From Variovorax sp. PMC12 (lineage in GTDB: Bacteria; Pseudomonadota; Gammaproteobacteria; Burkholderiales; Burkholderiaceae_C), in contig NZ_CP027773.1 of the NCBI RefSeq assembly GCF_003019815.1, forward strand, positions 4,698,501-4,762,500: DNA of 64,000 nt. Reading direction: 5' to 3'. Both the position numbers and the translations under genes were made by a program. Under the pieces are notes generated by a model that worked only from the letters and a program-made list of their open reading frames with translations, did not search any database and was not told the DNA's origin. This document shows positions 16,519-24,682 of this stretch, piece after piece (position 1 is the stretch's first letter; the number at the start of each line of letters is the position of its first letter).

Positions 16519-18578
16519 GCCGGCTTCCCCAGGTGTTGCCACAGATATGCATAGCCCAGCGCATCCATGAACGCCGATTCCTTGTTGTCCGCGGCCGCGC
16601 TGTGGCCGCCTTCCATGTTCTCGTAGAAGCTGCTGTCGTAGCCCAGCGCCAGCATCTTCGCGTGCATCTTGCGCGCATGCACCGGCCCCACGCGGTCGTC
16701 GCGCGTCGACGTGGTGAAGAGCGCCGGCGGGTAGGCCTGGCCCGGCTTCGCGTTCTCGTAGGGCGAGAAGGTGCGGATGAACTCCCACTCGTCGGGCTGT
16801 TCCGGGTCGCCGTATTCCGCAATCCACGAGGCACCGGCCGACAGCTGCGTATAGCGCCGCATGTCGAGCAGCGCGACCTCGCTCACGATCGCGCCGTAGA
16901 GCTGCGGGTACAGCGTGAGCATGTTGCCCATCAGCAGCCCGCCGTTGCTGCCGCCCATTGCGCCCAGGTGGGCGGGCGAGGTGATCTTGCGCGCGATGAG
17001 GTCCTCGGACACCGCCGCGAAGTCTTCGCAGGTGCGCAGCCGGTTCTCCTGCAGCGCCGCCTGGTGCCAGCGCGGGCCGTACTCGCCGCCGCCGCGGATG
17101 TTGGCGATGACGTACACGCCGCCCCGGTCCAGCCATGCGCGGCCGATGCTGCCGCTGTAGCTGGGCTGCAATGAAATCTCGAAGCCGCCGTAGGCGTACT
17201 GCAGCGTGGGGTTCCTGCCGTTGGCCTGCAGGTCCTTGGCGGCGATCTCGAAGTAGGGCACGCGGGTGCCGTCCTTCGACTGCACGAAGTGCTGGCTCAC
17301 GCGGTAGCGCGAGGCGTCGAAGAACGCCGGGCTGTGCTTCAGCACCTGGGGCTCGCCCTGGCCGATGGTGCCGATGTAGAGCGTGGTCGGCTGCAGGAAG
17401 CCGCTCACCGTGAGGAAGTAGTCGTCGTTCTCGTCCTCGTCGATGCCGCCGGCCGCGATGGTCGAGAGCGCTGGCGCGCCGCCCAGGCTCTCGCGCTTCC
17501 ACGGCCCCTTTCCATCGGCGGGCGGCGTGAGCACCTCGAGGCGGTTCACCACGTCGTGCATCACGTTGAGGATCAGGTGGTTGCGCGTCCACGAGTGGTC
17601 GTCCAGCGCGGTGGTGTCGTCGGGCTCGAACAGCACCGTCAGCTCGCGCCTGCCGGCCATGTAGTCGTCGAACTTCGCGGCCAGCAGCGAGCCTGAAGCG
17701 TAGGTGCGGCCACCCACCGTCCAGTCCTCGCGCGGCTCGATCAGCATCCACTCGCGCGTGATGTCGGTGTTGGAGTCGTCGGGCACGTCGATCTTCACGA
17801 GCTGGCCGTCGGCGCCGCGCAGCCAGGTCTCGCTCTCGTAGAAGTCGATCTGCCGCGTGACGAAGTCGCGCTCGAAGCCGGGCGTGTTGTCGCGCCAGGC
17901 ACTGACGGACATGTCCTCGTGCAGGCCCTCGTACACCGTCACGGCATCGGCCAGCGGCGTGCCGCGCCGCCATTCCTTCACGATGCGCGGGTAGCTGGAG
18001 CTGGTCATCGAGCCGGGGCCGAAGTCGGTGGCCACGTAGAGGTGGTCGATGTCTTTCCAGCCCACGTGGTTCTTGGCCTCGGGCAGCGAGAAGCCGCCTT
18101 CGACGAACTGCGCGGTTTCCAGGTCGAACTCGCGCACCACGTCGGCGTCGGCGCCGCCGCGAGACAGCGAGATCAGGCAGCGCCTGTAGTCGGGCTCCAG
18201 GCAGTCGGCACCGTGCCAGACCCAGTTCTCGCCGTCGGCCGCGGCCAGCGCGTCGAGGTCGAGCACGGTCTCCCAGGCGGGCTGCGGCTTGCGGTACTCG
18301 TCCAGCGTGGTGCGGCGCCAGAGGCCCTTCGGATGGTCCTTGTCGCGCCAGAAGTTGTAGAAGCGCGCACCGATCTTGCGCACCATCGGAATGCGGTCGT
18401 CCGAGTCGAGCACCTCGAGGATGCCCTGCTGGAGCGCATCGAAGGCGGGCGACCGCGCATAGGCCTGCACGGTGCGGGCGTTCTGCGCGCGGGCCCAGTC
18501 GAGCGGCTTGTCGCCGTCGATGTCTTCGAGCCAGAGATGGTCGTCCTGGGCGTGCTGCGGGGGGAGGCTGGATGTCAT
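16515..18578 (-). CDS. Prolyl oligopeptidase family serine peptidase (S9A)
   Basis: A 687-residue protein with an N-terminal seven-bladed propeller (residues about 70-420) and a C-terminal alpha/beta hydrolase domain. The catalytic serine is in GAMGGSNGGLLMGN; the Asp is in TTSTRDDRVGPVHARKM and the His in MEGGHSAAADN. The VIANIRGGGEYGPRWHQAA segment is a hallmark of S9A. No signal peptide is visible, so a cytoplasmic oligopeptidase acting on short proline-containing peptides is likely. ATG at 18578 was chosen because it starts the conserved part (DDHLWLEDIDG); an upstream extension to 18644 is not needed. Confidence 0.93.
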   Translation of the reverse strand: MTSSLPPQHAQDDHLWLEDIDGDKPLDWARAQNARTVQAYARSPAFDALQQGILEVLDSDDRIPMVRKIGARFYNFWRDKDHPKGLWRRTTLDEYRKPQPAWETVLDLDALAAADGENWVWHGADCLEPDYRRCLISLSRGGADADVVREFDLETAQFVEGGFSLPEAKNHVGWKDIDHLYVATDFGPGSMTSSSYPRIVKEWRRGTPLADAVTVYEGLHEDMSVSAWRDNTPGFERDFVTRQIDFYESETWLRGADGQLVKIDVPDDSNTDITREWMLIEPREDWTVGGRTYASGSLLAAKFDDYMAGRRELTVLFEPDDTTALDDHSWTRNHLILNVMHDVVNRLEVLTPPADGKGPWKRESLGGAPALSTIAAGGIDEDENDDYFLTVSGFLQPTTLYIGTIGQGEPQVLKHSPAFFDASRYRVSQHFVQSKDGTRVPYFEIAAKDLQANGRNPTLQYAYGGFEISLQPSYSGSIGRAWLDRGGVYVIANIRGGGEYGPRWHQAALQENRLRTCEDFAAVSEDLIARKITSPAHLGAMGGSNGGLLMGNMLTLYPQLYGAIVSEVALLDMRRYTQLSAGASWIAEYGDPEQPDEWEFIRTFSPYENAKPGQAYPPALFTTSTRDDRVGPVHARKMHAKMLALGYDSSFYENMEGGHSAAADNKESAFMDALGYAYLWQHLGKPA

Positions 18579-18786
18579 GGCCTCAGTGTACGGAGGCTGT
18601 GTGAAACGGGCGACGCGAGCAGTCGCGGCCCTGCCCGCCGGCAAGGCACTTTTTCGCTACTTCGGGCAAACCCCTGCCTCCCGAGTGCCTTCCCCCGGTG
18701 GAAACACTGAATAACCAGCGGCCCCGGAACGCGGTGCCCGCGCTATCCTGCCAAGCGGCGCACGCCCCACCAAGGAGACACAACAC

Positions 18787-20511
18787 ATGAAACACCTGAG
18801 CGGACTTGATGCCACTTTCCTGCACCTGGAAACGCCGGAAATGCCGATGCACGTGGGCTCCCTGAACGTGCTCGACCTGCCCAAGGGCTACAAGGGCGAC
18901 TTCTACGAAGACGCCAAGAACTTCATGGCCAGCCGCATCCACCTGGCCGACGTATTCACGCGCAAGCTCGCGCTGATGCCCTTCGACATGACCAACCCGG
19001 TGTGGGTCGAGGACGACGACATCGACCTCGACTACCACGTGCGCCACATCACCCTGCCCAAGCCCGGAACCAACCGGCAGTTGCAGCAATACGTGGCGCG
19101 GCTGCATTCCACGCTCATCGACCGCAGCCGGCCGATGTGGGAGTTCTTCATCATCGACGGCTTGAAGAGCGGGCAGGTGGCGCTCTACACCAAGGTGCAC
19201 CATGCGGGCATCGACGGGCAGGCCGGCGTGGAAGTGGGCAAGGCCATCTTCGACCTGGAGCCCACGGGCCGCGTGGTGAAGCCGCCGCGCTCGCGACCGC
19301 GCAGCAGCGGCTACCAGCTGGGCATGGCCGAACTCGCGAGCGCCGCGCTGCGCAACACGGCGCAGCAATACGTGAAGCTCTTCAAGATGGCGCCGGCCAT
19401 CGCGCGCGCCATCGGCGGCCTGGCCAAGCCCGACGAGAAGGCGGCCGAGAAGAACACGACCGCCGCGCCGAAGAAGTTCAACCTCTTCGCGCCGCGCACC
19501 TCGCTCAACGTGTCGATCACCAACCAGCGCACCTTCGCCGGACGCACCATCTCCCTGGCCGAGACCAAGTACATCGCCAAGCACTTCGGCGTGTCGCTCA
19601 ACGACGTGGTCATGGCCACGGTGGCCGGCGCGCTGCGCCACTACCTGGCCGACAACAACGAGCTGCCGGCCAAGCCGCTGGTGGCCGGCGTGCCGGTGAG
19701 CCTGCGCGAGGCCGGCGACCAGACGGCCAACAACCAGGCCAGCATGATCCTGGTGAGCCTGGCCACCGACATCACCGACCCGCTGCAGCGGCTGAAGGCG
19801 ATCAATGCGTCTTCCACCGCGTCCAAGTCGACCATGAACCGCTTCAAGGCGGTGATCCTCGACGACTTCCCGACCTTCGCCGCGCCCTGGCTGGTGTCGG
19901 GCATCGCGTCGATGGTGGGGCGCTCGGGCATCGTCAACCTGCTGCCGCCGGCGGCCAACGTGGCCATCTCCAACGTGGCCGGCGCGCCGTTCCCGATGTA
20001 CTTTGCCGGCGCGCTCGTGACCTGCTACTACCCGGTGTCGATCGCCAGCCATGGCACGGCGCTGAACGTGACGGTGCAGAGCTACAACGGCCGCATGGAC
20101 TACGGGCTGATCGCCTGCCGCCGCGCCGTGCCCGACATCACCGAGATCGGCGACTACCTGCTGGCCGAGCACAAGCTGCTGATGGAGCTGACGCAGAAGC
20201 ACCCGGCCGCCGCGGGCGCCGCGCCCGCGCCGGTGCCTCCGAAGACGGTCGAGGCGCCTGCCGACGAGGCGGCGGCCGCCGCGCCGGTTGCCGCGAAGAA
20301 GAAGCCGGCCGCGCGCAAGAAGGCCCCGGTGAAGGTCGCGGCGGCGGGGAAGGCGGTGAAGCCCGTGAAGGCGAAGGCGCCCGCCAAGGCTCCTCCCAAG
20401 GCGGTGGCGAAGAAGGCCAAGCCCGCTCCCAAGCCCACGGTCCCCAAGCCGCCGGCGCGCAAGGCCGCTCCGGCCAAGCGTTCCGGCGCTTCGCGGGCCG
20501 CGGCGGCATGA
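18787..20511 (+). CDS. Wax ester synthase/diacylglycerol acyltransferase (WS/DGAT) with Lys/Ala/Pro-rich tail
   Basis: A 574-residue bifunctional acyltransferase that makes wax esters or triacylglycerol from acyl-CoA. It starts with the canonical LSGLDATFLHLETPEMPMHVG; the active site HHxxxDG is HHAGIDG at residues 138-144, and NxxxANxx/SNVAGAPFPMYFAG near residue 395 is another family motif. The catalytic part ends at about residue 475; the last 100 residues are a low-complexity tail built of Lys, Ala and Pro (AKKKPAARKKAPVKVAAAGK and similar), as in histone H1-like and PhaF-type tails. Such a tail is not part of the standard enzyme of about 460 residues. RBS AAGGAGA precedes the ATG. It opens the storage-lipid gene group. 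Confidence 0.92.
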   Translation: MKHLSGLDATFLHLETPEMPMHVGSLNVLDLPKGYKGDFYEDAKNFMASRIHLADVFTRKLALMPFDMTNPVWVEDDDIDLDYHVRHITLPKPGTNRQLQQYVARLHSTLIDRSRPMWEFFIIDGLKSGQVALYTKVHHAGIDGQAGVEVGKAIFDLEPTGRVVKPPRSRPRSSGYQLGMAELASAALRNTAQQYVKLFKMAPAIARAIGGLAKPDEKAAEKNTTAAPKKFNLFAPRTSLNVSITNQRTFAGRTISLAETKYIAKHFGVSLNDVVMATVAGALRHYLADNNELPAKPLVAGVPVSLREAGDQTANNQASMILVSLATDITDPLQRLKAINASSTASKSTMNRFKAVILDDFPTFAAPWLVSGIASMVGRSGIVNLLPPAANVAISNVAGAPFPMYFAGALVTCYYPVSIASHGTALNVTVQSYNGRMDYGLIACRRAVPDITEIGDYLLAEHKLLMELTQKHPAAAGAAPAPVPPKTVEAPADEAAAAAPVAAKKKPAARKKAPVKVAAAGKAVKPVKAKAPAKAPPKAVAKKAKPAPKPTVPKPPARKAAPAKRSGASRAAAA

Positions 20512-20648
20512 AAAGAAAATTGGGGCGGTTGGACTAGTTTTCCGACCGTTCTAGTTTTCCAGGCCTAGGCCTTGCGGAAGAAGATGGGTCCATCGCGAAA
20601 GACACCCCGTTTCCTTCGCGAACCTTTCAACTTCAAGGAAACCACACC

Positions 20649-21206
20649 ATGTCCACGCAGACCACCATCGCTTCCGCAGCCGTCCACGTCGTCGGCCAGT
20701 ACAACGACGCGGGCAAGACCCTGGTCGGCGCCTACCGCACCGGCGTGCATCGCCTGCTGAACGGCGCCGCTTCGCGCTACAGCGACTTCCTGGGCAGCCG
20801 CCAGATCCCGATGGTGAGCGAGAAGGTCAAGGCCAACCTGATCGGCGCGCAGGAGAAGGTCAACGGCTTCCTGGCCAACCGCCTGGACATCGACACCAGC
20901 CGCATCGTGAACGTGATGGACCGCGTGGCCGCGGGCACCACGACCGGCATCGAAACGGTCGCCGCCCGCGTGGCGCGCGTCGAATCGCCGGTGGCCACCT
21001 CGGTCATCAACACGCTGAGCGCCATCAACCAGCCGATCGCCACCGTCTCGGTGCAGATCGCCGACAAGATCGTCGCCGGTACCAGGCAGATCGAAGCCCG
21101 TGTGAGCGGCACCGAAGAAGCCGCCAGGCCGGTTCGCACGGTGAAGGCCAAGGCTGCCGTCGCCAAGAAGCCGGTTCGCCGCGCTGCTGCCCGCAAGGCG
21201 GCCTGA
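20649..21206 (+). CDS. Phasin-like granule-associated protein candidate
   Basis: A 185-residue protein without a signal peptide. The body is predicted helical and amphipathic (QEKVNGFLANRLDIDTSRIV; DRVAAGTTTGIETVAARVAR), and the last 30 residues are a Lys/Ala/Arg-rich tail (VKAKAAVAKKPVRRAAARKA). This composition and its place between a WS/DGAT and a PhaF-type gene suggest a lipid- or PHA-granule surface protein. I did not recognise a named family with certainty. It is preceded by AAGGAAACC near the ATG and followed by a strong terminator at 21213, so it is probably transcribed on its own or as the end of the WS/DGAT unit. Confidence 0.75.
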   Translation: MSTQTTIASAAVHVVGQYNDAGKTLVGAYRTGVHRLLNGAASRYSDFLGSRQIPMVSEKVKANLIGAQEKVNGFLANRLDIDTSRIVNVMDRVAAGTTTGIETVAARVARVESPVATSVINTLSAINQPIATVSVQIADKIVAGTRQIEARVSGTEEAARPVRTVKAKAAVAKKPVRRAAARKAA

Positions 21207-21212
21207 CCCCCG

Positions 21213-21241
21213 GGGCGCCTCGCGGCGCCCTTTTCATTTTT
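21213..21241 (+). terminator. Rho-independent terminator after the phasin-like gene
   Basis: A perfect 7 bp G/C stem (GGGCGCC, loop TCGC, GGCGCCC) is followed directly by TTTTCATTTTT. It lies 6 bp after the TGA at 21206 and separates the phasin-like gene from the PhaF-like gene. Confidence 0.85.
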
Positions 21242-21261
21242 CCGGCATCTGGAGCACCTGC

Positions 21262-21711
21262 ATGGCGACCCGTCCTGACGAAACCGCAAACGCGAAGAAG
21301 AGGGCGGCGCCTGCCAAAAAGAGGGCTCCGGCCGTGAAGAAGAAAGCGCCCGCCGCCAGGAAGCCCGCGGCGCAGCCCGGCAAGGCCGAAGGCCTGCTGC
21401 GCGCCGGCCTCAAGGCGCTGGACAACGTGCGCAACGACGTCGCCAAGCGCCAGGCCAACGTGATCGAAGGCCTGCTCGGCATCGGGCAGGGCAAGGTGCC
21501 CGGCCTCGGCCTCGACGGCTTCGGCATCCGCAAGTTCGAGGACGTGTTCGACCAGCGCGTCGCCACCGCCCTGCAGCGCCTGGGCATGCCCGGCGCGGAC
21601 GAAGTGCAGGCCCTGCGCGACGAGGTTGCGCAACTGCGCGAACGCGTGGCGCAGCTCGAAGGCTCCGCCACTGTCGCCACGGCCGCCCCGCGCGCGCGCG
21701 GCAAACGCTGA
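21262..21711 (+). CDS. PhaF/PhaI-type phasin (polyhydroxyalkanoate granule-associated protein)
   Basis: A 149-residue protein. An N-terminal Lys/Ala/Pro-rich tail (residues 10-40, KKRAAPAKKRAPAVKKKAPA) precedes a helical granule-binding region (LLRAGLKALDNVRNDVAKRQ) and a C-terminal heptad-like segment DEVQALRDEVAQLRERVAQLE (in two parts), which matches the oligomerisation zipper of PhaF/PhaI phasins after a RLGMPGADE linker. In PhaF the basic tail is C-terminal and binds DNA, so here the order is reversed. The role would be coating PHA or lipid granules and linking them to the nucleoid. The TetR gene begins 25 bp downstream. Confidence 0.72.
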   Translation: MATRPDETANAKKRAAPAKKRAPAVKKKAPAARKPAAQPGKAEGLLRAGLKALDNVRNDVAKRQANVIEGLLGIGQGKVPGLGLDGFGIRKFEDVFDQRVATALQRLGMPGADEVQALRDEVAQLRERVAQLEGSATVATAAPRARGKR

Positions 21712-21736
21712 GCGGCCACAACGCAACGCCCCGGTT

Positions 21737-22372
21737 GTGGCCAGCTCCAACACCACGCGCGACCGCATCCTGCAGGCCAGCCTTGCGCTGTTCAACGCAC
21801 AGGGCCTCGCGGCCGTGTCGACACACAAGATCGCTGCGGAGCTGGGCATCAGCCCCGGCAACCTGCACTACCACTTCAAGGCCAAGCAGCTCATCGTCGA
21901 ATGGCTGTTCCGGCGCTTCGAGCAGCGCATGGAAGCGCTGAACGGCTCGTCGGCCTCAATCGCCGCCATCGACGACCTGTGGCTGGCCCTGCACCTGCGC
22001 TTCGAGGCCATCGACGAGTACCGCTTCATCTACCGCGACATGGCCTTCCTGGCCGGCGAATACCCCGCGCTCGGCCAGCGCGCGCAGGCGCTGACGGCGC
22101 AGAACCTGCTGGCCGCGCAGGCGCTGTGCGAAGGGCTGGTGGCATCGGGCGTGATCGAGACCAGCGCCGAGCAGGCCCGCATCCTGGCGCTGCAGATGGT
22201 GTTCACCACCACCTGCTGGCTGTCGTTCGAGCGCCTCGTGCCGGGCCGCGACGCGCTGGCCCAGGCCGACCCCGGCCTGGCAGCCTTCTACACGCTCACG
22301 CTGGTTTCTCCGTATGTTTCGAGCGAATCGAGGGCTTACCTCGATTACCTGAGGGGCAAATACCTCGGATAA
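21737..22372 (+). CDS. TetR family transcriptional regulator
   Basis: A 211-residue regulator beginning at GTG 21737 (VASSNTTRDRILQASLALFN). The N-terminal HTH is complete: AAELGISPGNLHYHFKAKQL (residues about 32-51). The ligand domain contains YRFIYRDMAFLAGEYPALGQR, which resembles the regulators found beside storage-lipid genes. It lies between the phasin and hydrolase genes on the same strand, so it is likely to regulate this group; the effector may be an acyl-CoA, but that is a guess. Confidence 0.9.
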   Translation: MASSNTTRDRILQASLALFNAQGLAAVSTHKIAAELGISPGNLHYHFKAKQLIVEWLFRRFEQRMEALNGSSASIAAIDDLWLALHLRFEAIDEYRFIYRDMAFLAGEYPALGQRAQALTAQNLLAAQALCEGLVASGVIETSAEQARILALQMVFTTTCWLSFERLVPGRDALAQADPGLAAFYTLTLVSPYVSSESRAYLDYLRGKYLG

Positions 22373-22458
22373 ATGTCGTTGTTGTCCGACGGGGCATTGG
22401 CTGCTGCAGCCCCAACTTCGTCCTGAAGAAGATAAAAACCAGCAAGGATCCCTCCACT

Positions 22459-23244
22459 ATGTCCACCGCCACCCACGCCCGAGCCCATGACTCCATCGCG
22501 CCGCCGTCGCGCCTGCTGCTGCTTGCCGAAGCCCGCGCGCTGTGGGAAACCGGCGCGGGCATCGCGATGTGGCCGCTGCTGCAGCTCACGCCGCGCGGCG
22601 ACGGCCATCCGGTGCTGGTGCTGCCCGGGCTGGTGGCGGGCGACGGTTCCACGCTGCTGCTGCGCCGCTACCTCTGCAGCCGCGGCTACGACGCGCACGG
22701 CTGGGGCCTGGGCCGCAACCTGGGTCCGCGCGAGGGCGTGGAAGACGGCATGGTCGAATTGCTCAAGACCCTGCACGAGAAGAGCGGCAAGAAGGTCAGC
22801 GTGATCGGCTGGAGCCTGGGCGGTGTGTACGCACGGCTGCTGGCTTCTTCCTATGCGCCGATGATCCGCAACGTCATCACGCTGGGCAGCCCGTTTTCGG
22901 GCAGCCCGCGCGCCACCAACGCATGGCGGGTGTACGAAGGCGTGAGCGGGCAGAGTTCGCACGACCCGCGCCGCATGAAGTTCGTGCAGCCCACGCCGCC
23001 GGTGCCGACGACCTCGATCTTCAGCCGCACCGACGGCGTGGTGGCATGGCGCTGCAGCATCGAGAAGACCGGGCCGCAGTCGGAGAACATCGAAGTGCTG
23101 GCCAGCCACCTGGGGCTGGGCGGGCATCCGGCGGTGCTCTATGCGGTGGCTGACCGGCTGGCGCAGCCCGAGGGGCAGTGGAAGCCGTTCAATCGCGGGT
23201 TGCTCGGGCCGCTGGTGTATCCGGATCCGGACCGCGACGCCTGA
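22459..23244 (+). CDS. Alpha/beta hydrolase (lipase-like)
   Basis: A 261-residue alpha/beta hydrolase. HPVLVLPGLVAGDGSTLLLRR gives the oxyanion region and GWSLGG holds the nucleophile Ser119. The TLGSPFSG segment and the later IFSRTDGVVAW (Asp region) and EVLASHLGLGGHP (His region) complete a plausible triad. No signal peptide is present, so a cytoplasmic enzyme acting on acylglycerols, wax esters or polyester oligomers is likely. It follows the TetR gene by 86 bp and ends the storage-lipid group. A wax-ester or TAG hydrolase function is inferred from its neighbours only. Confidence 0.85.
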   Translation: MSTATHARAHDSIAPPSRLLLLAEARALWETGAGIAMWPLLQLTPRGDGHPVLVLPGLVAGDGSTLLLRRYLCSRGYDAHGWGLGRNLGPREGVEDGMVELLKTLHEKSGKKVSVIGWSLGGVYARLLASSYAPMIRNVITLGSPFSGSPRATNAWRVYEGVSGQSSHDPRRMKFVQPTPPVPTTSIFSRTDGVVAWRCSIEKTGPQSENIEVLASHLGLGGHPAVLYAVADRLAQPEGQWKPFNRGLLGPLVYPDPDRDA

Positions 23245-23387
23245 CAAGACCTGGCTGGTGGCTGGCCGAGTGGATCGGCGCCGTCAATCGAATTGACTCG
23301 TTCGGGAACATCCGAACCCGTCTTCAAAATCCATCCGGTCCGAACTGTGCCGCTGCCACTCGGCCCAGCGCGGCCGATGTCCGGGCT

Positions 23388-23630
23388 CTAAAGGTCTAGC
23401 TCGGCTCGGAGCTTGCTCCTGATACTTTCCATCATCGACTTGTAGTCCGGGTCCAAGATGAAGTCGATCTCCGACTCGGCTGCAGATTCGATCTCCCTCA
23501 GGACGTGCTCCTCTTCCGGGGCGAGCCCGAACCGGGCAATCTTGGTGCAGATCTCCATCAGGATGGCCATCTTGGCTTGCGACAGGGTGATGTTCACTTC
23601 CTTGTCGAAATCGTACTTGTCGTTCGTCAC
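23388..23630 (-). CDS. Putative immunity protein of the colicin-D-like toxin
   Basis: A short protein of 80 residues starting at a GTG that overlaps the toxin stop (GTGA, 23627-23630). It is acidic and helical (EVNITLSQAKMAILMEICTK; EEEHVLREIESAAESEIDF). Its size, acidity and translational coupling directly downstream of a toxin domain are what is expected for a colicin-D-type immunity protein that blocks the tRNase active site. No family match can be confirmed by eye. The base composition is clearly less GC-rich than the surrounding genes, which fits acquisition by transfer. Confidence 0.65.
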   Translation of the reverse strand: MTNDKYDFDKEVNITLSQAKMAILMEICTKIARFGLAPEEEHVLREIESAAESEIDFILDPDYKSMMESIRSKLRAELDL

Positions 23631-24304
23631 AGGCTGCCTCTTGTTTGGACGTTGGTGATCTGGGCCGGATTGAGCCGCCATCCGGAAAGAAAGTTGTGCG
23701 AAGTATCTGTCATGACGTTCAAGCCCGTGGAGGGGTTGAGATAGTGGATGACAGGATCGCCACGATACGTTCCGCCGATCATCTGCGTGCCCGCACCCTG
23801 CACGTGTGCATCGAGGGCCGACTGATAGTTTGCGGCAGCATTCTTGCTCCAAGGATCGTTCACGCCGAAGTCTCTGGCATGTTTGTATTTGGCTGGTAGC
23901 TGCTTCTTGTCGTATTGAACCGTGGGCCGGGGCGGCGGTGCCGGGGGTGGAAGGCGTCGAACAACAGTGCCCTGCGCAGGGGGCTCTGGTGGTGGACTCT
24001 GCGTCGAAGACTTTCCTCCGACGGGCCGGCCGACGGGTTCGAGGGGAGCGCCGCGAGCGCTTTCCCCGGGTCTTGTCAGAGGCTCGGAACCACGCTTTCC
24101 GCCCCCAAGCCCCACGTGTGCAGCGGCCGCATCGAATGCGGCCGCACCGACCTGATTGGCCGCTGCCACCTGCTCCTCGCTTCCTCCGAGAACACGTGTT
24201 GCTGCACCGGGCGCACCGAAGATCGGCCCCAGCAGGGCAATGCCCAGCGTATTGCCGAAGCGCAGGTTCTGCTCGCTCAGCCAGGCACTCTCGGCGCCGG
24301 ACAT
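23627..24304 (-). CDS. Polymorphic toxin with colicin-D-like C-terminal domain
   Basis: A 225-residue protein. Residues 1-70 are Ala/Gly-rich with a hydrophobic patch (TLGIALLGPIFGAPGAATRV); residues 70-128 are a Pro/Gly-rich linker (PPPEPPAQG, RLPPPAPPPRP). The last 95 residues contain KYKHARDFGVN, GGTYRGDPVIHYLNPSTGLN and FLSGWRLNPAQITNVQTRGSL (read in parts), which I recognise as the colicin-D-type tRNA endonuclease domain found at the C-terminus of many polymorphic toxins. There is no Rhs, PAAR, filamentous haemagglutinin or TPS domain, so delivery is not explained. The ATG at 24304 has GGGAG nearby; the reading frame is open 69 bp further upstream without another start, so the gene may be the remnant of a longer one. 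Confidence 0.7.
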   Translation of the reverse strand: MSGAESAWLSEQNLRFGNTLGIALLGPIFGAPGAATRVLGGSEEQVAAANQVGAAAFDAAAAHVGLGGGKRGSEPLTRPGESARGAPLEPVGRPVGGKSSTQSPPPEPPAQGTVVRRLPPPAPPPRPTVQYDKKQLPAKYKHARDFGVNDPWSKNAAANYQSALDAHVQGAGTQMIGGTYRGDPVIHYLNPSTGLNVMTDTSHNFLSGWRLNPAQITNVQTRGSL

Positions 24305-24682
24305 GCTGTTCTCCCAGCGCGGCCCCGGCGTATAGACGTCCTGCTTCCGTGGCTTGCGGCATCTCCGGCCTGCCTAAAACAATAGTGGCACCATGCACAG
24401 CCCGTCACCTGTCTATTCCCGCATAAAGCATGTCGGCTTCCTGGAGTCGATGCGCTCGATGCTCAAGCAGGTCGAGTCGTCACGCCGACCGGGGAGGGCA
24501 TGGTGGAGACAGGGCTCGACCCACAGCGATGTATGAGCTGGCCATCGTCTCGGTCACCGAGGCGCTGGTTCGCATGTGCCGAGCCGCCATCGGTGTCAAG
24601 GCCGACGCCGGGCCGCACGGCCTCTCCGACAAGGTGATGGCGCTCGAAGCCTGAGCGCCGCCGGGCCCTCGGGACTGCTTCT
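24305..24682. other. Gene-poor stretch with small ORF remnants
   Basis: This 378 bp stretch between the toxin gene and the P450 gene has no confident gene. On the plus strand a 47-codon reading frame from 24393 (starting MHSPSPVYSRIKHVGFLES) stops at 24536, and a second of 41 codons starts at 24529 (MYELAIVSVTEALVRMCRAA) and ends at 24654, in another frame with an 8-base overlap. Both look coding-like in composition and could be the two halves of a frameshifted gene or two very small genes. The minus-strand frame of the toxin also extends into this interval without a start codon. Confidence 0.4.

Noticed and set aside
20512..20648. Repeated TAGTTTTCC at about 20536-20560 as an attachment or regulator site
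   Set aside because: The duplicated element is only nine bases and nothing else in the region indicates integration; retained as ordinary promoter sequence.
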